Assembly (NCBI RefSeq): GCF_008245225.1
Contig: NZ_VTAW01000026.1
Coordinates: forward strand, 1-50,064
Length of the DNA: 50,064 bases
Direction: 5' to 3'
Source: Natrialba swarupiae
GTDB taxonomy: Archaea > Halobacteriota > Halobacteria > Halobacteriales > Natrialbaceae
The position numbers and the translations under genes were made by a program. The notes beneath the pieces are model-generated. The model ran no database searches and was not told where the DNA came from. It saw nothing but the letters and a program-made list of their open reading frames with translations. Shown one piece after another: positions 25,309 to 34,037 of this stretch; position 1 is the stretch's first letter, and every line of letters starts with the position of its first letter.

Positions 25309-25593
25309 TCAGTTGTTGCGACAGCAATCCTGGTCCGGCATCGTCACCCGGAGTTCGTCGTCGACCTCGTAGAAGTAGCCACGCTCGAGCAGTCTGGCGA
25401 GTGCGTACTTTGCGTCCTCGCGCTCGAGCATCAACTTGCGGCTCGCGGACAGCGAATCGACGGCGGCTTCGTACTCGATCGACCGACCGGAACCCACCTC
25501 ATCGGCTCGCTCGTCGGCGTGGCTCCGCAGATACTCGTAACACTCGAGGATCCACTCGGGAAGCGGCGGGCGTGGTCCGTCGAGGCCGGGCAT
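25309..25593 (-). CDS. Small haloarchaeal protein of unknown function
   Basis: 94 aa from ATG 25593 (MPGLDGPRPPLPEWILECYE); the longer frame begins with TTG at 25617 and is not preferred. Predicted all-helical core with a C-terminal winged-helix-like stretch (DAKYALARLLERGYFYEVDD), ending in DQDCCRNN with adjacent Cys. I recognise no family. It lies between the nosDFY promoter region and the chelatase gene and is transcribed alone. Confidence 0.65.
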   Translation of the reverse strand: MPGLDGPRPPLPEWILECYEYLRSHADERADEVGSGRSIEYEAAVDSLSASRKLMLEREDAKYALARLLERGYFYEVDDELRVTMPDQDCCRNN

Positions 25594-25742
25594 TTCGGTT
25601 CTCGGTATCGGCTTCAATATCGACTCGGTTAAGTGTATTCCCCGGTTGTCCAGTCGTCTTCGGGACGCGCTAGCGGTGGTGGCGGGCGGCCGCGAATGAT
25701 CTAATCGAACAGACGCGAGCCATTTGAGTGGCCGACCACGCG

Positions 25743-25819
25743 TACGGATTGTTGTCCCTGTGTCCCGCCGCTCCCGACGAACGGGTCCCAGGAGCGACGG
25801 TACTGACAGACAGTAACTA
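25743..25819. repeat. Palindromic repeat family, copy B
   Basis: About 77 bp. It opens TACGGATTGTTGTCCCTGTG and its right end (CGGTACTGACAGACAG) runs into the stop codon of the chlID gene (25817-25819, minus strand). Inner arms CGCTCC and GGAGCG pair where copy A has CGCAT and ATGCG, a compensatory difference. Confidence 0.7.
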
Positions 25820-28063
25820 TCGATCGCCGACGGCTCGATCCACAGCCGATCGAACCCGTTCGGCCGTCAGAGCCGACAAGCCAACGAGAGTACCGTCTGT
25901 TTCGTCGACGATCATCGGGATGAGATCGACGCGGGAGTCGTCCCCTGCGTCGACGACGACGACCGACTCTACAGATCTCGCGAGTTTGAACGCGGCCTCG
26001 CGGGTCGTTTCGGTGGGGCTGGCGTCAGCGACAGTGGCTCGGCCGTCGGTGACGAGGACGACGACAGCCGCATCCGTCTCCGTGCGTTCGACGACCGTTC
26101 GTGCTGTTTCGAGTCCGGCCGGAAGCGGCGTCCGGTCACCCGACGGTAGGTCCTTCAAGTGTCGCGCCGCGAGCCCCACGCTCTCCGTTGGCGGGAGCAA
26201 GACGTCGGCGTCCTCGCCCGCGAAGGCCACGAACGCGACCCGGTCTCGTCGCTCGTAGCTCTCATGCAGGAGTTCGAGGACGACGCCTTTCGCCGCTCGC
26301 ATCGCCGGGCGCATCGAGGCGCTGGCGTCGACGGCGAAGACGATCGTAGTCGACGTCTCGCCGGTTCGAACGGACCGTCTGAGATCCCGTTTTTCGACCT
26401 GTGATCTCCCTCGAGCGGCGGCCGAACGAATCGACGCCGCAGCGTCGATCGGATCGCCCTCCGAAGCGGGTTCAGTCCTGACGCGCGCGCCGCGGTTGTC
26501 GACAGTAGGGACCGCACTCACCCGATCACCGCCGGTCGCCGGTGAGTCGTGACTGTCCGCGGTCGGCGTCTCGAGGTCGGGTGCCCTCGCCTCGCCGACG
26601 CCGGCGACCTCGCCCCGTCGCTGGCCCGGCACGAGTGGTCGGCCGTCCTCGCCGCCGGCGGATTCGTCGTCATCGTCGCTGTCGCCGTTACCGACATTGT
26701 CGGATTCGGACCCACGCGAGTCGTCTCCGCCGAACGTCCCGGCACCGCTGGCTTCCTGCGGTTCGGGCTCGTCGACGGGTTCATCCGCGGTTTCGGATCG
26801 GCGGTCGGAACCGTCCGAGTCACGGTCGGAGTGATCGGGGGAGGTCCCTGGGCGACCGTCCGAATCGCTCGAGTCGCGACCGTCGGAATCGGCGTCGCCG
26901 GCGGTATCCTCGCCACTATCTCGACTGGTTCCGTCGCCCGTCTCGTCGGAGTCGTCTCCCATCTCGTCGTCCTCGTCGCCATCACCCGTCTCAGCTTCGG
27001 TCTCCTGTCTTTCGGACCCGTTGGACGCGCTCTCGTCGAACCGATCCTCGAGCAGGTCGTCGAGGTCGGGTTCGTCCTCGAACGGCGTCGCTCGCAGACG
27101 ATGCGGGAGTGCGTAGCTCGCGGCCTCGTGGACATCGGGTTCGATCACCGTCGTCCGGCCCTCGAGTGTGGCGAGCGTCATCGCCGTCCTGGCGATCGCG
27201 ACGTCGCCACGGTGGCCGTCGACGCCGGCCTCGAGACAGAGGTCGGCGATCTCTCGTTTGAACTCGGTCGGGAGGTCGACCCGGGGGAGGCGCTCGCGGG
27301 CCTCGAGAAGGCCGGTCCGGAGTCGGTCGACGTCGTCGGCGTACTCGGCTCGGAGGTCGGCGTCGCCGGACCCGTCCTCGAGTGCGCGGTCGATCACCTC
27401 GACGCGGTCGTCGATCTCGCGACAGCCCGTCACGCTGGCCTGGAGGGCGAACCGATCGCGCAGTTGCGGGCGAAGGTCGCCCTCCTCGGGGTTCATCGTA
27501 CCGACCAGGGTAAACTCCGCAGGGTGAGAAACGCTGACCCCGTCGCGTTCGACGGTGTTGACGCCGCTCGCTGCCGCATCGAGAAGGACGTCCACGAGGT
27601 GGTCCTCGAGCAGGTTGACTTCGTCGACGTAGAGAATACCGCGGTTGGCTCGAGCGAGAAGACCCGGATCGAACTCGGCTTCGCCCGCCAGGGCGTCCTT
27701 GACCGAGAGCGTGCCGACGACCCGATCCCTGGTCGCCCCGAGCGGGAGGGTAACGAGCGGAACGGGACGGGTTTCGACCGGCAGGTCGTCCGGATCGCGG
27801 TTCCGACACGATGCACACTGCGAGGCGCGGTCGTCCGGATCGCAGCCGTACGGACAGTCCGCGACGGCTCGTTGTTGGGGGAGCAGATCGACCAGCCCGC
27901 GGACGGCGGTCGACTTCGCGGTCCCCTTCTCACCGACGATCAGCGCGCCGTCGAGGGCGTCGTTGGCCGCGACGGACAGCAGAACGCGTTTTAATTCGTC
28001 CTGCTCGACGATGGCGGGAAAGGGGAGTGACGACAGTTTTTTGCCGCCACGCTCTGCAACCAT
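25817..28063 (-). CDS. chlID: ChlI-ChlD-type AAA+/VWA chelatase subunit for cobalt insertion
   Basis: Fusion of the two small subunits of a class I metal chelatase, 748 aa from ATG 28063 (MVAERGGKKLSSLPF). The AAA+ domain (about 15-320) has Walker A GEKGTAKST at 44-52, a four-Cys insert (DCPYGC...CASC) near 69-88 and Walker B GILYVDEVNLL. A long acidic Asp/Ser linker follows (about 345-480). The VWA domain (about 570-748) has MIDAS DASASM and TDG. It is divergent from cobN with only 34 bp between starts, so the product most likely powers CobN-mediated Co(II) insertion. Confidence 0.92.
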   Translation of the reverse strand: MVAERGGKKLSSLPFPAIVEQDELKRVLLSVAANDALDGALIVGEKGTAKSTAVRGLVDLLPQQRAVADCPYGCDPDDRASQCASCRNRDPDDLPVETRPVPLVTLPLGATRDRVVGTLSVKDALAGEAEFDPGLLARANRGILYVDEVNLLEDHLVDVLLDAAASGVNTVERDGVSVSHPAEFTLVGTMNPEEGDLRPQLRDRFALQASVTGCREIDDRVEVIDRALEDGSGDADLRAEYADDVDRLRTGLLEARERLPRVDLPTEFKREIADLCLEAGVDGHRGDVAIARTAMTLATLEGRTTVIEPDVHEAASYALPHRLRATPFEDEPDLDDLLEDRFDESASNGSERQETEAETGDGDEDDEMGDDSDETGDGTSRDSGEDTAGDADSDGRDSSDSDGRPGTSPDHSDRDSDGSDRRSETADEPVDEPEPQEASGAGTFGGDDSRGSESDNVGNGDSDDDDESAGGEDGRPLVPGQRRGEVAGVGEARAPDLETPTADSHDSPATGGDRVSAVPTVDNRGARVRTEPASEGDPIDAAASIRSAAARGRSQVEKRDLRRSVRTGETSTTIVFAVDASASMRPAMRAAKGVVLELLHESYERRDRVAFVAFAGEDADVLLPPTESVGLAARHLKDLPSGDRTPLPAGLETARTVVERTETDAAVVVLVTDGRATVADASPTETTREAAFKLARSVESVVVVDAGDDSRVDLIPMIVDETDGTLVGLSALTAERVRSAVDRAVGDR

Positions 28064-28097
28064 ACTTGAGCTAATACAATAGAGGTTTAAAAATTCG
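28064..28097. promoter_or_regulatory. 34-bp divergent chlID/cobN promoter
   Basis: Only 34 bp separate the two ATGs. On the minus strand TTTTTAAACC (about 28085-28094) is a TATA element about 22-31 bp from ATG 28063. On the plus strand CTAATACAAT (28071-28080) is the only candidate, 18-27 bp from ATG 28098. Both transcripts would be leaderless and the promoters overlap. Confidence 0.5.
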
Positions 28098-31000
28098 ATG
28101 ACACGCATCGGGATCTACACCGCGACGGAGAACGAACTCGGCTCGATCGGGCAGGCCGCCGAGCGCCTGCACGAGGTCGAACTGGTCGTCCGCTCGGAGA
28201 GCGATCTGGACGGCGAACCCGAGATCGAGGCGTTCGTCGAGGAACTGCGCGGCGCCGACGCGGCAGTCTTCTGGCTGCACGGCGCCGAAGAGAGCATGCC
28301 CGGCTACGAGTACGCGACCGGGGCACTAAGCGAGGTGAACGTCCCACTGATCGTCAAATCGACGGGCGACGCGTTCGCCCTCGAGGACACGACGGTCGCC
28401 GACGACCACCGTGATCGGGTATACGAGTACCTCGAGCGCGGCGGGACGGTAAACGTCGAGAACTGCTGTCGATTCCTCGCGGCGGAGTACACGGGCCAGA
28501 ACCACGCGTACGACGACCCCACACGCCTGCCGACGGAGGACGTCTACCACCCCGACTATCCGGGGATCGGGTACGAGGAACTGCTCGAGACACACGACCC
28601 CGGGAAGCCGACGGTCGCAATCTGGTTCTACGAATCCCACTGGACCCACGAGAACGTCCGGTATGTCGACGCACAGGTCCGTGCACTCGAGGACCAGGGC
28701 GCAAACGCCCTGCCGATCTTCTGCAACCCCGCCACGGACACAGAGGAGCAAGAGGACGCCGAGTGGGTGACCGACAACTGGCTGGTCGGCGACGATGGCG
28801 AACCGATCGTCGACGCCGTCCTCTCTTCGTTCATGTTCTCGCTCTCGATGGACGAACGCGGTCGCTCGGCCAGCGGGGAGGGCGACTCCGCGGAGGATGT
28901 CTTCCTCGATCGTCTCGGGGTGCCTGTGCTCCAGACGATCACGACGATGCGATCCCGGTCGCGCTACGAGGCCAGCGATACGGGCGTGATGGGGTTCGAA
29001 CTCGCCCTTTCCGTGGCGCTACCGGAGTTCGATGGCAACGTCATCACACACCCCGTTTCCGGTAAAGAGCGAACGGACGACGAGGCCGGCATGGGCAGCG
29101 CGCCGAAACACCACTTTCCGATCGCAGACCGGATCGACCACGCCACCCGGCTTGCGGTCAACTGGGCGACCCTCCGGCACACGCCGAACGAGGAGAAGAA
29201 CGTGGCCGTCGTCCTCCACAACTACCCGCCGAGCGACGACGGGATCGGGACGGCGTTCGGGCTCGACTCCCCTGAGTCGACCGTGAACCTGCTCTCCGAA
29301 CTCGAGGCGCGTGGGTACGATCTCGGCGGAGAAATGCCGGAAGACGGACAGACCCTCGTCGAGAAACTTACCTCGCAACTCACCCTCGAGGACCGGTGGG
29401 TCGCTCCCGAGGACGTCCGAGATCTCTCGGTCGACGTCGTTTCGACGGCGCAATACGAGGACTGGTTTTCGGCGGCCGACGAACGGTTCCAGGAGAATAT
29501 CGTCGGGGAGTGGGGCGAGGTTCCGGATCGGCCGTTCGCGATCCCCGGAACCCGATTCGGCAACGTCCTCGTCACCGTCCAGCCCCCGCGCGGGTTCGGG
29601 ATGGACCCCTCGAAAGTCTACCACGACTCCGACCTCCAGCCGCCCCACGACTACTACGCGTTCTACGGCTGGCTCCGGAATACGTTCGAGGCCGACGCCG
29701 TCGTCCACCTGGGTACCCACGGCAGCCTCGAGTGGCTCCCCGGCAAGACGGTCGGTCTCAACGGGGAAAGCGCACCCGACCAACTGGTCGACGACATCCC
29801 GAACGTCTACCCCTACATCGTGAACAACCCCGGCGAAGGGACACAGGCCAAACGCCGGTCGTACGCCGCCATCGTCGATTACCTGACGCCCGTGATGCGG
29901 TCGGCGGGAACGTACGACGAACTCGCGGAACTCGAGGAGCTCGCGAATCAGTACCGGGAAGCCGGGATGGAAGACGCCCGCGCGGACGACGGCGAGGGAC
30001 TCGAGACATTGATTCGGGAAACAGTCGACGAACTGGATCTCGCCGTCGAACTCGGCATTTCGGGCACAATCGACGAGAAGGCGGACGTTCGCGGCCCCGA
30101 CGAGGCCGGCACCACGCTCGCCGAGGGAGAGGTCGACGGTGACGTGATCGGTGCGGACCTCGACATCGACGCTCTCGTCGAACGCATCCACGGGTACCTC
30201 ACGGACGTCAAGACGACTCAGATTCGCCTCGGACTGCACACCATGTCAGAGCCGCCCGAGGGCGAGCGACTGGTCGAGTACCTCGTCGCCCTAACGCGCC
30301 TCGAGAACCCCGGCGCGCCGAGTCTGCGCGAGAGCGTCGCCGGCACGTTGGGCGTCGACTACGAGACGATGCTGAACGCACCCGGCGAGTACGACGAGGC
30401 GCTCGGGATGACCTACGCCCAGGCCGCCGATGTGGTCCACGAGACGAGCCTCGAGTTGGTCGAAACGCTCGCGGAACACGACTTCGACGTCCCCGAATCG
30501 GAACGCGAAGCCGGACCTGACGTTGAGGTCAACATGAACCTGCTCGTGGTCGACCTCGAGACGATCGGCAACGGGCGAGCCAAATCGGGTGCCCACGACG
30601 ACCTGCGCGACGTCCTCGCGTACATCTGCGAAGAGGCGAAACCGCGCGTCCAGGGGGCCGAGGACGAGGTTCCGCGCACCGCGGACGCCCTCTCGGGAGA
30701 GTACGTGCCGCCCGGAGGATCGGGTGCCCCCACGCGAGGCGGCGTCGACCTGCTACCCACGGCGCGGAACTTCTACACGCTGGACCCGCGGAAGGTGCCG
30801 GCCAAGCCAGCGTGGCAAGTCGGGAAGGAGGTGGCGGAGGGGGTGCTCGAGCGCCACTACAGTGAAAACGGCGACTATCCGGAGGAGATCGGCGTCGTGG
30901 CCTGGGGGACCCCAACCGTGCGCACCCGCGGCGAGACCATCGCGCAGGTGCTCGCGATGATGGGCGTCGAACCGCAGTGGACTGATGCAGGCCGGATCGA

Positions 31001-32003
31001 CGACGTCGAGCCGATCCCGCTCGAGGAACTCGACCGACCCCGGATCGACGTCACTACGCGCGTCTCCGGGCTCTTCCGTGATGCCTTCCCGGCCGCGGCG
31101 GGCGTGGTACACGACGCCGTGGACGCGGTCGTCGATCTGGACGAGCCCCACGAGATGAACTACGTGAAAAAACACGTCGAGGAGGAAACCGAACAGCTAC
31201 AGGAGGAAGGACTCGAGGAATCCGACGCCCGCAAAGCCGCGAAACACCGCGTCTTCACCACGAAACCCGGCGGCTACGGCGCCGGGACGAACAAGGCCGT
31301 CGACGAGGGCAACTGGGAGGATCGCTCGGATCTCGCCTCCGTCTACGTCCAGTGGGGCGGCTACGCGATGGGCTCGAGAGGGCGCGTCTCGGACGCCCAC
31401 GCATCCTTCGAACGGCGTCTCTCGAGCGTCGACGCGACCGTCAAGATCGAGGACACGATGGAACAGGACGAGTTCGACTCCTCGGATTGGTATGCCTTCC
31501 ACGGCGGCTTCATCTCCGCCGTGAGCGAGATTTCGGGCGCGGAACCCGCCTCCTACGTCGGCGACTCCTCGGACCCCGACAACGTGGACGTCTACACCAA
31601 CGAGGAGAAGGTCCGAAAGGCGATGCGTGCTCGCGTGCTGAATCCGGACTGGCTCGAGTCGATGGAAGAACACGGCTACAAAGGCGCCGGCGACCTCTCG
31701 ACGACCGTCGACGTGACGCTGGGCTGGGACGCGACGACGGGCGTCGTCTCCGACCGGCTCTGGGAAGAAGTCGCCGAGAAGTTCGTCTTCGACGAGGATC
31801 GTCAGGCGTGGATGCGCGAGGTCAATCCCTGGGCGCTCGAGTCGATCACCGACACCCTACTCGAGGCGATCGATCGCGACCTCTGGGATGCCGACGAGGC
31901 CACGATCGATCGGCTTCGCGACCTGAATCTCGAGGTCGAAGGCGACCTCGAAGCGCGGACGACTAACGACGCCGTCGGCGCGGGGGTGTCGACCGATGAC
32001 TGA
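28098..32003 (+). CDS. cobN: Cobaltochelatase large subunit CobN
   Basis: 1301 aa, the usual size of CobN/BchH-type subunits. It binds the corrinoid or tetrapyrrole and inserts cobalt with energy from the ChlID AAA+ subunit. It begins MTRIGIYTATENELGSIGQA. Recognisable CobN landmarks are VHLGTHGSLEWLPGKTVGL near 535-553, NPGEGTQAKRR near 575-585 and TKPGGYGAGTNKAVDEGNW near 1054-1072. Divergent from chlID. A 26-codon ORF overlaps its last codons and leads into cbiC. Confidence 0.95.
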   Translation: MTRIGIYTATENELGSIGQAAERLHEVELVVRSESDLDGEPEIEAFVEELRGADAAVFWLHGAEESMPGYEYATGALSEVNVPLIVKSTGDAFALEDTTVADDHRDRVYEYLERGGTVNVENCCRFLAAEYTGQNHAYDDPTRLPTEDVYHPDYPGIGYEELLETHDPGKPTVAIWFYESHWTHENVRYVDAQVRALEDQGANALPIFCNPATDTEEQEDAEWVTDNWLVGDDGEPIVDAVLSSFMFSLSMDERGRSASGEGDSAEDVFLDRLGVPVLQTITTMRSRSRYEASDTGVMGFELALSVALPEFDGNVITHPVSGKERTDDEAGMGSAPKHHFPIADRIDHATRLAVNWATLRHTPNEEKNVAVVLHNYPPSDDGIGTAFGLDSPESTVNLLSELEARGYDLGGEMPEDGQTLVEKLTSQLTLEDRWVAPEDVRDLSVDVVSTAQYEDWFSAADERFQENIVGEWGEVPDRPFAIPGTRFGNVLVTVQPPRGFGMDPSKVYHDSDLQPPHDYYAFYGWLRNTFEADAVVHLGTHGSLEWLPGKTVGLNGESAPDQLVDDIPNVYPYIVNNPGEGTQAKRRSYAAIVDYLTPVMRSAGTYDELAELEELANQYREAGMEDARADDGEGLETLIRETVDELDLAVELGISGTIDEKADVRGPDEAGTTLAEGEVDGDVIGADLDIDALVERIHGYLTDVKTTQIRLGLHTMSEPPEGERLVEYLVALTRLENPGAPSLRESVAGTLGVDYETMLNAPGEYDEALGMTYAQAADVVHETSLELVETLAEHDFDVPESEREAGPDVEVNMNLLVVDLETIGNGRAKSGAHDDLRDVLAYICEEAKPRVQGAEDEVPRTADALSGEYVPPGGSGAPTRGGVDLLPTARNFYTLDPRKVPAKPAWQVGKEVAEGVLERHYSENGDYPEEIGVVAWGTPTVRTRGETIAQVLAMMGVEPQWTDAGRIDDVEPIPLEELDRPRIDVTTRVSGLFRDAFPAAAGVVHDAVDAVVDLDEPHEMNYVKKHVEEETEQLQEEGLEESDARKAAKHRVFTTKPGGYGAGTNKAVDEGNWEDRSDLASVYVQWGGYAMGSRGRVSDAHASFERRLSSVDATVKIEDTMEQDEFDSSDWYAFHGGFISAVSEISGAEPASYVGDSSDPDNVDVYTNEEKVRKAMRARVLNPDWLESMEEHGYKGAGDLSTTVDVTLGWDATTGVVSDRLWEEVAEKFVFDEDRQAWMREVNPWALESITDTLLEAIDRDLWDADEATIDRLRDLNLEVEGDLEARTTNDAVGAGVSTDD

Positions 32004-32076
32004 CGTCGGCCGCGTCGCCACTGAACGTGTTCGCCCGAGAGACGATGGTCGCGGCCCGGAGAGTGATCGACGATGA
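31996..32076 (+). CDS. 26-codon mini-ORF coupling cobN to cbiC
   Basis: ATG 31996 lies inside the last codons of cobN, in another frame. The TGA at 32074-32076 overlaps the cbiC ATG at 32073 (ATGA). It spans the whole 69-nt gap. Near its end GGAGAGTGATC (32058-32068) is a Shine-Dalgarno-like sequence 4 nt before the cbiC start. The peptide is Arg/Asp-rich with no known family. Best read as a coupling device. Confidence 0.35.
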   Translation: MTDVGRVATERVRPRDDGRGPESDRR

Positions 32077-32837
32077 GCGAGAGCAACGGAGCAATCGAGG
32101 AGGAGTACGCCGACCTCGGTGCGACGACGACCGAGGCGATGGAGATCGCCGAGACGAGCATGGACATCGTCCGCCAGTTCGTCCCCGACGAGACGCTGGC
32201 CGACCGCGTCCGCCAGAAGTCGGTCCACTCGATGGGCGACATCGAGTTCCAGCACCTCCTCGAGTTCACCGGCCGGGACGAGATCGGCAACGACGAGGAT
32301 GCACCCATTCGGGCAGGCGCACGTGCCGTCCTCGAGTTCGCCGACATCGTCACGGACATCACGATGGCCAAAGCGGGCGTCACGAGCAGGGGCCACGACT
32401 GCGAACGACGCAAGGCGATCGGCCACGGAAGCGAACTCGCGAAAGAGACGGGGATGACCCGGACCGCGGCGTCGGTGCTCGAACTCGACAAGCGAGGCGT
32501 CTACGACGGGGCCATTGCGGTGGTCGGCAACGCGCCGACAGCCGCGTTCGCGCTGGCCGATTGCATCGAAAACGGGACCAGGCCCGCCGCCGTCGTCGCC
32601 ACGCCGGTCGGCTTCGTCAAGGCCTCCGAAAGTCGGGAACGGATTCGCGAGGTGAGCGACGAGTACGGCGTCCCGGCGATCACCAACGTCGGCCGCCGAG
32701 GCGGAAGCGGCCTCGCCGCCGCGTTGACGAACGAACTGATCCACGTCGCAAGCGACGTCCGTAACGGCGACCTCGAGTTGGATCTCGCGGCCGAGACTCG
32801 AGTCGCCCAGAACGAGGCTGGGGACGCGGATCGATGA
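32073..32837 (+). CDS. cbiC: Precorrin-8X/cobalt-precorrin-8 methylmutase CbiC
   Basis: 254 aa. It moves the methyl group from C11 to C12 to form hydrogenobyrinate or cobyrinate. The catalytic His is in RQKSVHSMGD near residue 52. DVRNGD and GNAPTAAF correspond to conserved CbiC/CobH segments. The first 15 residues are an acidic extension. Start ATG 32073 overlaps the mini-ORF stop. Last gene of the cobN block; accessory DNA follows directly. Confidence 0.92.
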   Translation: MSESNGAIEEEYADLGATTTEAMEIAETSMDIVRQFVPDETLADRVRQKSVHSMGDIEFQHLLEFTGRDEIGNDEDAPIRAGARAVLEFADIVTDITMAKAGVTSRGHDCERRKAIGHGSELAKETGMTRTAASVLELDKRGVYDGAIAVVGNAPTAAFALADCIENGTRPAAVVATPVGFVKASESRERIREVSDEYGVPAITNVGRRGGSGLAAALTNELIHVASDVRNGDLELDLAAETRVAQNEAGDADR

Positions 32838-32925
32838 GTCGATAGCGGTCGGCGATCGATCCGAGAAACGCTCCCATGTCGACGCGGATGTTCCGAAACG
32901 ACACTACCGGAGCTGTAGACTCGGT

Positions 32926-33307
32926 GTAGTTGGTCTGACGATCGCCGCTGTGGCCGTGATAGTATCGTCTGCCGGCCTCGAGTTGGCTGGCCAGCTATCT
33001 TTGAACAGCGAGAGAATCCCACCGTTTACGGTGGGCGTGAATCGCGTCGCTGGACGACACAATACTGGGTCGGACTCGTACTCTCGATCGGGAGCGTTGC
33101 CTGGGAGCAGTTCGTGGCGCACAACACTCGAGTGGCTGGTACGGAGGTGGAGTGATCTCGGCACTTGTGGGCGTGATCGTGGTTGGCTACGGCGTCGAAA
33201 ACGAGGTCATGTTGGCGACGATGGTCGGTGTCCTCGCAGTCGCCGGCGGTGTTGGTGCGGTGGTCGTTACGGAAAATTCGAGGCGAAAGCCTCGCCCTTC
33301 ACAGTAG
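32926..33307 (+). pseudogene. Broken small membrane-protein gene with inserted hairpin
   Basis: A hydrophobic stretch LTIAAVAVIVSSAGLELAG is encoded near 32935-32991. After an IS-end-like hairpin, a second hydrophobic piece is encoded in another frame at 33152-33307 (GTG start, 51 codons; VGVIVVGYGVENEV, then GVLAVAGGVGAVVV), ending in TENSRRKPRPSQ. Together they look like the two ends of one small membrane protein split by an insertion. The second piece alone has GGAGGTGG just before its GTG and could still be translated as a two-helix miniprotein. Confidence 0.4.
33016..33033. repeat. IS200/IS605-end-like hairpin
   Basis: CCCACCGTTTACGGTGGG is a perfect 7-bp stem with a 4-nt loop, preceded by GAGAAT and followed by CGTGAATCG. 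From memory this layout resembles the subterminal hairpins of haloarchaeal IS200/IS605 (TnpB) elements. No TnpB or TnpA gene is present. Confidence 0.45.
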
Positions 33308-33352
33308 ACAACCTCACCAGCAGTGTCGTGAATTAGGTTCGGCGTCTACTGT
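33301..33352. repeat. 9-bp inverted repeat around a 34-bp core
   Basis: ACAGTAGAC (33301-33309) and GTCTACTGT (33344-33352) are perfect inverted repeats. They lie between AAAGCCTCGCCCTTC and GCGCGGGGAGGATGTC, which look like two halves of an IS605-type end hairpin. Confidence 0.5.
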
Positions 33353-33385
33353 TTAGCGCGGGGAGGATGTCAACTTAGTGAACCT

Positions 33386-33406
33386 CCTCGGGGTCAAGCC
33401 CCGAGG
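33386..33406. repeat. GC-rich hairpin CCTCGGGG-TCAAG-CCCCGAGG
   Basis: A perfect 8-bp stem with a 5-nt loop, downstream of GGGGAGGATGTCAAC. It may be an insertion-sequence end structure or a terminator for the region to its left. Confidence 0.55.
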
Positions 33407-33490
33407 CACTCGCCTTGAACCGCCTGTAGAGTAACAGGGAGCCCGACAATACTCCTGTACAACCACATAGAAAGAAATAGTTTTCTTAGG

Positions 33491-33499
33491 AAATTATTT
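33491..33499 (+). promoter_or_regulatory. TATA box of HTH/TumE-like pair 1
   Basis: AAATTATTT lies 26-34 bp before ATG 33525, giving a leaderless start there. Confidence 0.55.
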
Positions 33500-33524
33500 G
33501 CCCATAGAGTCCGTAGCACCCGGT

Positions 33525-34037
33525 ATGGCCGAGACGTGGGATAACATCAACGAGCAGGTCAAAGCGGACTGGAAAGACGAGACCACGCCATTCGAGCGGG
33601 TGTACGAAATCGTTGAGCAAACCCACGACGGGCAGTCGGCAGCCGAGATCGCCGACCGCGCCCTCGTGAGCGAACCGACGGCACGCCGACACTGCAAGGC
33701 GCTCGTGAACACGGGCTTCGCCGAGACGGAGCAGGACGGCCAAACAACGCTGTACAAGCGAAACAGCGACCGGGTGTTGATGTCCCGGATCCGCGAACTT
33801 CGTGAGGAGGTTAATCGACCGGAGTTGCTCGATAGCATCAAGGAAATGAAAGGCGAGATCCGACGCTTTGAGGATCGCTACGACGTGGTGTCACCCGAAG
33901 AGCTCAGCCAGCAGCTCGACGCCGACGAGACGGAGGGCTGGGACGACCTCACCGCATGGCGAACGACGCGGCAGAACCTCGCCGTTGCCCAAGCAGCACT
34001 TGCCTACGACGAAGCCAGACACCAGCTCGCTGTATGA
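33525..34037 (+). CDS. Winged-HTH protein, candidate antitoxin/regulator of pair 1 (DUF7342-like)
   Basis: 170 aa from ATG 33525 (MAETWDNINEQ); a TTG start at 33498 would lie within the promoter. The winged helix-turn-helix spans about 20-85 (IADRALVSEPTARRHCKALV) with a wing ending TTLYKRNSD. The helical C-terminus has RIRELREEVNRPELLDSIKE and WRTTRQNLAVAQAALAYDEA. From memory this matches the haloarchaeal family called DUF7342. Its stop overlaps the partner start (ATGA at 34034-34037), the layout of an antitoxin-toxin or regulator-effector pair. Confidence 0.8.
   Translation: MAETWDNINEQVKADWKDETTPFERVYEIVEQTHDGQSAAEIADRALVSEPTARRHCKALVNTGFAETEQDGQTTLYKRNSDRVLMSRIRELREEVNRPELLDSIKEMKGEIRRFEDRYDVVSPEELSQQLDADETEGWDDLTAWRTTRQNLAVAQAALAYDEARHQLAV

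Larger units (their letters stand above)
32838..33524. other. Accessory junction region downstream of cbiC
   Basis: About 690 bp with no intact larger gene. It contains membrane-protein remnants (32926-33307), an IS200/IS605-end-like hairpin (33016-33033), a 9-bp inverted repeat (33301-33352) and a strong hairpin (33386-33406). The composition is more mixed than in the flanking cobalamin genes. Confidence 0.6.

Noticed and set aside
25309-25335. ACAGCAATCC at the 3' end of the small gene as a fifth palindromic repeat copy
   Set aside because: Only 10 bp match, they lie inside codons for DCCRNN, and no complementary arm follows.
33016-33406. CRISPR array
   Set aside because: The hairpins differ from each other and are irregularly spaced; no regularly spaced direct repeats with unique spacers exist in the window.
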